A DNA stretch of 64,000 nt, from contig NZ_SNXY01000010.1 in NCBI RefSeq assembly GCF_004362745.1, positions 436,501 to 500,500 on the forward strand, written 5' to 3'. This document shows positions 59,758 through 64,000 of this stretch, in pieces. The notes below the pieces were generated by a model. That model was given only the letters and a program-made list of their open reading frames with translations. It was not told the DNA's origin and did no database searches. The stretch comes from Oharaeibacter diazotrophicus. GTDB lineage: Bacteria; Pseudomonadota; Alphaproteobacteria; Rhizobiales; Pleomorphomonadaceae. The translations under genes and the position numbers were made by a program. Numbering within the stretch: position 1 is the stretch's first letter; each line of letters starts with the position of its first letter.

Positions 59758-60129
59758 ATGGGAAGCAGCCGCCCGAACAAGAACATTGTCGTGATCGAGC
59801 CCGACAAGGACACCCGCGACCTCTCCGCCGTGCTGTTCGAGGAGGCCGATCTCGGCGTCGTCGAGTGCGCGACGTGGCGCGACGGCCTCGCTGCGCTCGA
59901 GCGCGCCGGCCCCTCGGTCGCCATGGTGTTCGCCGACGTCGAAGCCGACGGCGACGGCCGCCGGCTCGCCGCCGAGCTGAACCGGCGCTGGCCGGAGGTG
60001 CGGCTGGTGCTGACCGGCCGCCGCGGCGCCCGCACCGACCTGCCGCCCGGCTCGCGCTACATGCCGAAGCCGTGGCGCCCGCTCGAGGTGCTGATCGCCG
60101 CCGAGACCGCCGCCGGCCTGCGCGCCTGA
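59758..60129 (+). CDS. Stand-alone response-regulator receiver protein
   Basis: 123 residues forming a single CheY-like receiver: acidic pocket in VVIEPDKDTRD (about 10-20), phosphorylation-site Asp in MVFADVEADGDG (about 59-61), conserved Thr/Gly in LVLTGRRG and the Lys in YMPKPWRP. There is no output domain, so it would act by protein contact. GGAGGCCAGG precedes the ATG. It lies 169 bases before the four-gene membrane cassette, with no evidence of co-transcription. The partner kinase is not in the window. Confidence 0.85.
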   Translation: MGSSRPNKNIVVIEPDKDTRDLSAVLFEEADLGVVECATWRDGLAALERAGPSVAMVFADVEADGDGRRLAAELNRRWPEVRLVLTGRRGARTDLPPGSRYMPKPWRPLEVLIAAETAAGLRA

Positions 60130-60298
60130 GGATCGCCGTCCCGTGGGCGAGCTTCGCCCCGGATCCGCCCGAGCGGATCCGGGACGGCTCCGATTTGCCC
60201 GCCGCCGCCACCTCGGCGATACTGCCGCGGGCGGTCTCACTTTCGCCGTGCCGGGCACGCAAGGAAGGGCCGCGTCAGGTTTGGCAAGAGGATCGCCG

Positions 60299-61747
60299 GT
60301 GGCCCGGGAGAGTGCGCTCACGCGTCTGGTGAAGGGGATCCGGCGCGAGCCCCGGGACGTCAGGGCCGACCTCGCGGTATTCCCGCCGGTCGACGCGCAG
60401 GCGCTCGCGGCCGACATGAAGCTCGACCGGCTCGCCCATCAGCGCGGCGCCGCCGGCGAGCCGCCGGCCGACGCCGTCGGCCCCGACGAGGTCGAGATCC
60501 GCATCGCCGAGCGGGTCGAGGACGAGCGCCGGCGCGGCCACGGCATTCTGCTGGAACAGTTGCGCGTCGCCGACGAGCGGCTCGCGAATCTCGACTTCGA
60601 GGGCCGCTTCGCCGAGATCCGGCAGGCGGCGCCGGCGGCGCTGTCGGAGTTCCGCGCCGAGGCCGCCACCGGGCGCGACGAGCTCAACTCGCTGCGCCGC
60701 AAGCTGCGCGAGCACGAGGACGCCAAGGCCGCCTTCAAGCGCGAGCACCGTCTGACCCGGCCGCCGCATCCGCCGACCACCGGCGCGCAGACGCTGAAAT
60801 ACGGCCTCGTCGCCGTGCTCCTGGTGGTTGAGACGCTGGTCAACGGCAGCTTCCTCGCCAAGGGCAGCGAACTCGGCCTGCTCGGCGGCACCACCGAGGC
60901 CCTGGCCTTCTCGATGCTGAACGTGGTCGGCAGCTTCCTGTTCGGCCGGCTCGGCCATCCGCAGCTGATCCACCGCGGCGTCTTCCACAAGCTGGTCGGG
61001 CTCGTCTCGCTGACCGCATGGCTCGCCGCGGCGGTGGCGCTGAACCTCGCACTGGCGCACTACCGCGAAGTCGCCGGCGAGACGCTGGCCGAAGGCGGCG
61101 GTGCGGTGATCCAGCGGCTCGCGACCGACCCGGCCGGCCTGAACGACCTCAAGTCCTGGCTGTTCTTCGCGATCGGCTTCCTGTTCTCGGCCGTCGCCTA
61201 CATCGACGGCTACGCCACCGTCGACCCCTATCCCGGTTTCGGCGACATCCAGCGCCGGCTCGACGCCACCCACGAAGCCTACATCGGCCGCAAGCAGGAC
61301 CTGATCGACCGCCTGCTCGAGGTGCGCGACGACTATGTCCAGAGCCTCGAGGACGCCAACCGCGACCTCTCGATCCGCCGCGCCGAATACGACCAGATCC
61401 TCGCCACCCGCGCCCGGCTGGTGCGCCTGTTCGACCAGCACCAGGGTCACCTGCAACAGGTCTACGCCCGCCTGCTCGCGCTCTACCGCGAGCCGAACCG
61501 GCGCGCCCGCGCGACGCCGGCGCCGGCGGGCTTCGCCGAGGTGCCGGTGCTGGCGCGGCTCGCGGTCGAGGACGAGGTGCCCGACATTTCCGCCGAGGCG
61601 GCGGCGATCCGCGCCCGCGTTTCCGAGGCGCAGGCGCTGCTGGTCGAGGAGGTCGCGGCGATCCACCGCGAGTTCGACGCCGCGGTCGCCGGCTACCACC
61701 AGATCGACGACGTCGTCGGGGAGGGCCGCGATGGCGCGGCGGCGTAG
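60299..61747 (+). CDS. Four-TM coiled-coil membrane protein of unknown function (cassette gene A)
   Basis: 482 residues from a GTG at 60299 (AGAGGA seven bases upstream). Residues 1-165 are charged and helical (coiled coil about 63-150, LNSLRRKLREHEDAKAAFKREH), cytoplasmic. Four TM segments follow: about 167-187, 199-217, 231-252 and 286-303, the last leading into YIDGYATVDPYPGFGDIQRR, a striking conserved-looking motif at 303-320. The last 160 residues are again coiled coil. I do not recognise the family. Its 3' end overlaps cassette gene B by 17 bases, so the four genes to the window end are a translationally linked operon. Confidence 0.8.
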   Translation: MARESALTRLVKGIRREPRDVRADLAVFPPVDAQALAADMKLDRLAHQRGAAGEPPADAVGPDEVEIRIAERVEDERRRGHGILLEQLRVADERLANLDFEGRFAEIRQAAPAALSEFRAEAATGRDELNSLRRKLREHEDAKAAFKREHRLTRPPHPPTTGAQTLKYGLVAVLLVVETLVNGSFLAKGSELGLLGGTTEALAFSMLNVVGSFLFGRLGHPQLIHRGVFHKLVGLVSLTAWLAAAVALNLALAHYREVAGETLAEGGGAVIQRLATDPAGLNDLKSWLFFAIGFLFSAVAYIDGYATVDPYPGFGDIQRRLDATHEAYIGRKQDLIDRLLEVRDDYVQSLEDANRDLSIRRAEYDQILATRARLVRLFDQHQGHLQQVYARLLALYREPNRRARATPAPAGFAEVPVLARLAVEDEVPDISAEAAAIRARVSEAQALLVEEVAAIHREFDAAVAGYHQIDDVVGEGRDGAAA

Positions 61748-62552
61748 GCGCCGCGGCGGCGGCGAGGGCCCGAAGATCGCCGCCGGTCTGGCGCTGGCGC
61801 TGCTGGCGGCCGGCGCCCTCGGCGCCCTGTTCTATCTCCGCGAGACGACGGTCCCGCCGCCGGTGCTCGACGCCGAAACGCTCTGCCCGGTCGACGGCCC
61901 GACCGCGCTGACGGTGGTGCTGCTCGACGGCTCCGACGCCCTGCCCGACGCCGGCCAGCGCCAGGTCACCACCGCGCTGATCGACCTCGCCGACGCGCTG
62001 CCGGTGGGCGGCCTCCTGGAACTGAGGTTGCTCGATCCGGCCGATCCCGGCGGGCGGGTGCTGTTCTCGCGCTGCAATCCCGGCAGCGGCGAGGGCCTGT
62101 CGGAATGGACAGCCAATCCCGCGGCGGCGCGCAAGCGCTGGCTCGCCGCGTTCCGGGGACCGGTCGGCACCGTAGTGGCGGGCGGCCTGCCGCAGCTTCC
62201 CGCCGAGACCAGCCCGATCATGGCGGCGATCCAGCGCATCGCGGTCGACCGCTTCGACGGCCGGGCGCGCGAGGGCGTGCCGAAGCGGCTGGTGATCGTC
62301 TCGGACATGATGGAGAACACGAGCGACTATTCGCAGTACCGCGGCGACGCCAGCCTGGAGCGCTGGCGCGCGAGCCCGGCGTCTCGGCGCTACGCCACCG
62401 ACCTCGAGGGCGCCGACGTCACGCTCTACTACGTCGACCGCCTCGCCGGCCGGCCGTTCGGCAGCGCCGACCATCTCAGGTTCTGGGCGTCCTGGGTCGA
62501 GGAGAACGGCGGCCGCCTCGCCGAGGCGGTCAAGCTGCAGGGGGCCGGGTGA
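61731..62552 (+). CDS. Membrane-anchored vWA-like protein (cassette gene B)
   Basis: 273 residues. A polybasic N-terminus (ARRRRRRGG) and a TM segment (about 15-36) anchor a periplasmic domain. From about residue 58 the fold looks like a von Willebrand A domain: strand 1 TALTVVLLDGSDAL with a partial MIDAS (Asp66-x-Ser68, but the second Ser is Ala), a central strand VGTVVAGGLPQLP, and VPKRLVIVSDMMENTSDYSQYRG with a second Asp, then ADVTLYYVDRL. Such domains bind partner proteins, often with Mg2+. It overlaps gene A by 17 bases and gene C by one base (TGATG). Confidence 0.78.
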   Translation: MARRRRRRGGGEGPKIAAGLALALLAAGALGALFYLRETTVPPPVLDAETLCPVDGPTALTVVLLDGSDALPDAGQRQVTTALIDLADALPVGGLLELRLLDPADPGGRVLFSRCNPGSGEGLSEWTANPAAARKRWLAAFRGPVGTVVAGGLPQLPAETSPIMAAIQRIAVDRFDGRAREGVPKRLVIVSDMMENTSDYSQYRGDASLERWRASPASRRYATDLEGADVTLYYVDRLAGRPFGSADHLRFWASWVEENGGRLAEAVKLQGAG

Positions 62553-63658
62553 TGGCGCGCCGGCGCGACACCGGGCGCGGCGTCACGACCGGCGGCCTCG
62601 CCGACGCGGTGGTGTTCCTCGTCTTCGTGGCGGTGGGCGCCGCCTACGTGATCTGGTCGAAGCTCTCCGGTCTGCCGCCGGCGGCGGTGACCATGGTGCC
62701 GGTCTCGATCATGCTGGTCTACGCCGCGGTCGTGGTGTTCATCCGCAGCCTGCGTCTCGCCGAGGACCAGAGCGGCGACAATCTCTACTACATGGGCTTC
62801 CTGTTCACGCTGACCTCGCTGGCGGTCTCGCTCTGGCAGTTCGACGCCGGCGGTCCGCCCGAGGACATCGTGCGCAACTTCGGGATCGCGATCGGCTCGA
62901 CCATCGCCGGCATCGCGCTGCGTATCTTCATGAACCAGCTGCGCCGCGACCCGCACGACGTCGAGCGCGGCGCCCGCTACGAACTCGCCGACGCCTCGCG
63001 CCGGGTCCGCCGCGAACTCGACGCCACGGTGGTCGAACTCAACCAGTTCCGCCGCGCCACCCAGCAGATCGCCGAGGAGAGCTGGTCGGACGTGCGCGCC
63101 CAGATCGAGACCACGTCGGCGCGCATCCTCGGGGCGGTCGAAGCGGTGACCGAGCGCTCCACCGCCCCGATCGAGGCGGCCGGGCGCGCCTCCGGCGAGA
63201 GCCTCGGGGCGATGTCGCGCACGGTGCTGGCCTCGCTGAAGGAGACCGCCGACGCCCTCGCCGGCGAGAGCGCCGCGCTCGCCCGCCGTGCCGAGGCCTC
63301 GGTCGAGGCGGCGTCGGAGCGGATGACGGCGTCGCTGGAGGCGGCGGCGGCGCGGCTGTCGCGGGAATCGCAGCACCTGTCCGGGCAGACGGCGGCGCTG
63401 TCGGCGTCGATCGAGGCGCTGTCGCGGTCGCTGCGCGACGTGGCCGTGCCGGAGGGCGCGACGGCGGTGCCGGCGGCGGTGGAGATCGCGGCGGCGGTGC
63501 GCGAGATCGGCGCGGCGCTGGAGCGGCACGGGCAGCGGCTCGACGCGCTCGTCGCGGCGCTGCCGCCGGCCGTGGAGACGGCCGCGCCGGTCGCGGAGGA
63601 GATCGCGCCGGGCGAGGAACCGCCGCCGCCCGCGCCGCGGACCAGGGAGGGGGCGTGA
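62552..63658 (+). CDS. MotA/ZorA-like membrane protein with long coiled-coil tail (cassette gene C)
   Basis: 368 residues. Four TM helices: about 16-35, 46-65, 78-96 (YYMGFLFTLTSLAVSLWQF) and 107-126 (RNFGIAIGSTIAGIALRIF). The last two resemble, in order and small-residue content, the TM3-TM4 pair of MotA/TolQ/ExbB/ZorA stator proteins, where TM4 typically reads GIA(L/I)xTT.xG. From about 130 to 330 lies one long Ala/Glu/Arg/Ser-rich coiled coil, like the ZorA tail, then a Pro/Glu-rich end. The similarity is pattern-level only. It overlaps genes B and D at TGATG junctions. Confidence 0.75.
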   Translation: MARRRDTGRGVTTGGLADAVVFLVFVAVGAAYVIWSKLSGLPPAAVTMVPVSIMLVYAAVVVFIRSLRLAEDQSGDNLYYMGFLFTLTSLAVSLWQFDAGGPPEDIVRNFGIAIGSTIAGIALRIFMNQLRRDPHDVERGARYELADASRRVRRELDATVVELNQFRRATQQIAEESWSDVRAQIETTSARILGAVEAVTERSTAPIEAAGRASGESLGAMSRTVLASLKETADALAGESAALARRAEASVEAASERMTASLEAAAARLSRESQHLSGQTAALSASIEALSRSLRDVAVPEGATAVPAAVEIAAAVREIGAALERHGQRLDALVAALPPAVETAAPVAEEIAPGEEPPPPAPRTREGA

Positions 63659-64000
63659 TGGCCGACGTCGCGCGCGACCGCCGTGCCGACCGCCGCGGGC
63701 TGGTGCTCGGTCTGACCATGGCCGAGATCATGCTGCTGCTGGTGTTCTGCCTGCTGATCGCGCTGGCGGCGCTGCTCCAGCGCGAGCGAGCGGCCACCAC
63801 CGCCGCCGAGAAGCGCGTCGCCGAACTCGAACGGGCCGAGGCCGGCAGCCGCGACCTGCTCGCCCGCCTCGGCGGCACCGAGGCGTTGGCGAACCGGCTC
63901 GGGCCGGTCGCGCCCGGTGCGGCCGATCCGGCACGGCCGAGCGCCGCCGCGATCGACGACGCCTGGACCCGCCTCGTCGCCGGTGCCGGCCTCGCGTCGC
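63658..64000 (+). CDS. MotB/ZorB-like one-TM protein, truncated by window end (cassette gene D)
   Basis: 114 codons visible. About 15 basic cytoplasmic residues precede one TM helix (about 16-40, GLTMAEIMLLLVFCLLIALAALL), followed by a helical periplasmic linker (TAAEKRVAELERAEAGSRDLLARLGG) and Ala-rich sequence. The layout is that of MotB/ZorB/TolR, whose TM carries an essential acid; here the only acid in the membrane is Glu23, where MotB/ZorB have Asp. An OmpA-like peptidoglycan-binding domain would be expected beyond the window. It starts on the gene C stop (TGATG). Confidence 0.72.
   Translation, partial: MADVARDRRADRRGLVLGLTMAEIMLLLVFCLLIALAALLQRERAATTAAEKRVAELERAEAGSRDLLARLGGTEALANRLGPVAPGAADPARPSAAAIDDAWTRLVAGAGLAS

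Noticed and set aside
60143-60298. Longer N-terminus of cassette gene A starting at an ATG-like codon near 60143
   Set aside because: The extra residues are Arg/Gly/Pro-rich and unlike a protein start; the GTG at 60299 has a well-placed AGAGGA.

Overview
The window is a contiguous piece of a very GC-rich (about 70% or more by eye) alphaproteobacterial chromosome. The Caulobacter/Rhizobiales-style cell-cycle and flagellar genes (sciP, a split-receiver flbD, fliF-fliG-fliH-fliN-flbD in that order), candidate CtrA boxes, an ArsR-methyltransferase SahR-type regulator and a PmtA-like lipid methyltransferase all point to the Rhizobiales (Hyphomicrobiales). That placement is inference. There is one tRNA gene (elongator Met). 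I see no rRNA, CRISPR array, prophage or insertion sequence.

Layout. 1-6.8 kb, minus strand: the 5' part of an acyl-CoA synthetase gene, then tetR-MFP-RND, a drug-efflux operon with a clear TetR operator in front of tetR. 6.8-17.8 kb: small housekeeping and accessory genes, namely a DUF1097 membrane protein, a soluble globin-coupled chemoreceptor, EttA, secreted small proteins, a Tam-type methyltransferase, cytochrome b561, an SDR enzyme with a MOSC protein, a DUF2336 protein, and an overlapping MerR/carboxymuconolactone-decarboxylase pair. 17.9-25.1 kb: a methionine/SAM-cycle operon (sahR-metF-metH1-metH2) with a toxin-antitoxin-like pair sitting between the two halves of split methionine synthase, followed by a CDF-like transporter. 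25.5-29.8 kb, minus strand: a NarL-type two-component pair, tRNA-Met, a PmtA-like methyltransferase and mnmA.

30.0-47.4 kb is the flagellar island: an enormous (about 2,050 residue) fliK, flgD, the CtrA inhibitor sciP, fliF-fliG-fliH-fliN-flbD, and flhA. Two unrelated minus-strand genes (a secreted low-complexity protein and a beta-propeller phytase) separate flbD from flhA. CtrA-like boxes (TTAA-N7-TTAA and variants) lie before sciP, fliF and flhA. A shared inverted motif CGGCA-N5-TGCCG, reminiscent of FlbD 'ftr' sites, lies before fliK, fliF and flhA. This suggests that the regulators encoded here (SciP, FlbD) act on promoters in the same island.

47.4-60.1 kb: REP-like palindromes, yjbQ, an extensin-like lipoprotein gene, a RecF/SMC-like ATPase, a HAD phosphatase, phosphoenolpyruvate carboxylase, a Bcr/CflA efflux pump, a MltB-type lytic transglycosylase, a heptanucleotide tandem repeat, a glutathionyl-hydroquinone reductase and a lone receiver protein.

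60.3-64.0 kb (running off the end): a four-gene, end-overlapping cassette of membrane proteins. It encodes a 4-TM coiled-coil protein, a membrane-anchored vWA-like protein, a 4-TM protein with a long coiled-coil tail resembling MotA/ZorA, and the start of a one-TM protein resembling MotB/ZorB with a Glu in the membrane. I cannot assign it to a known system. It is the best candidate here for something undescribed, possibly an ion-driven, Zorya-like envelope machine.
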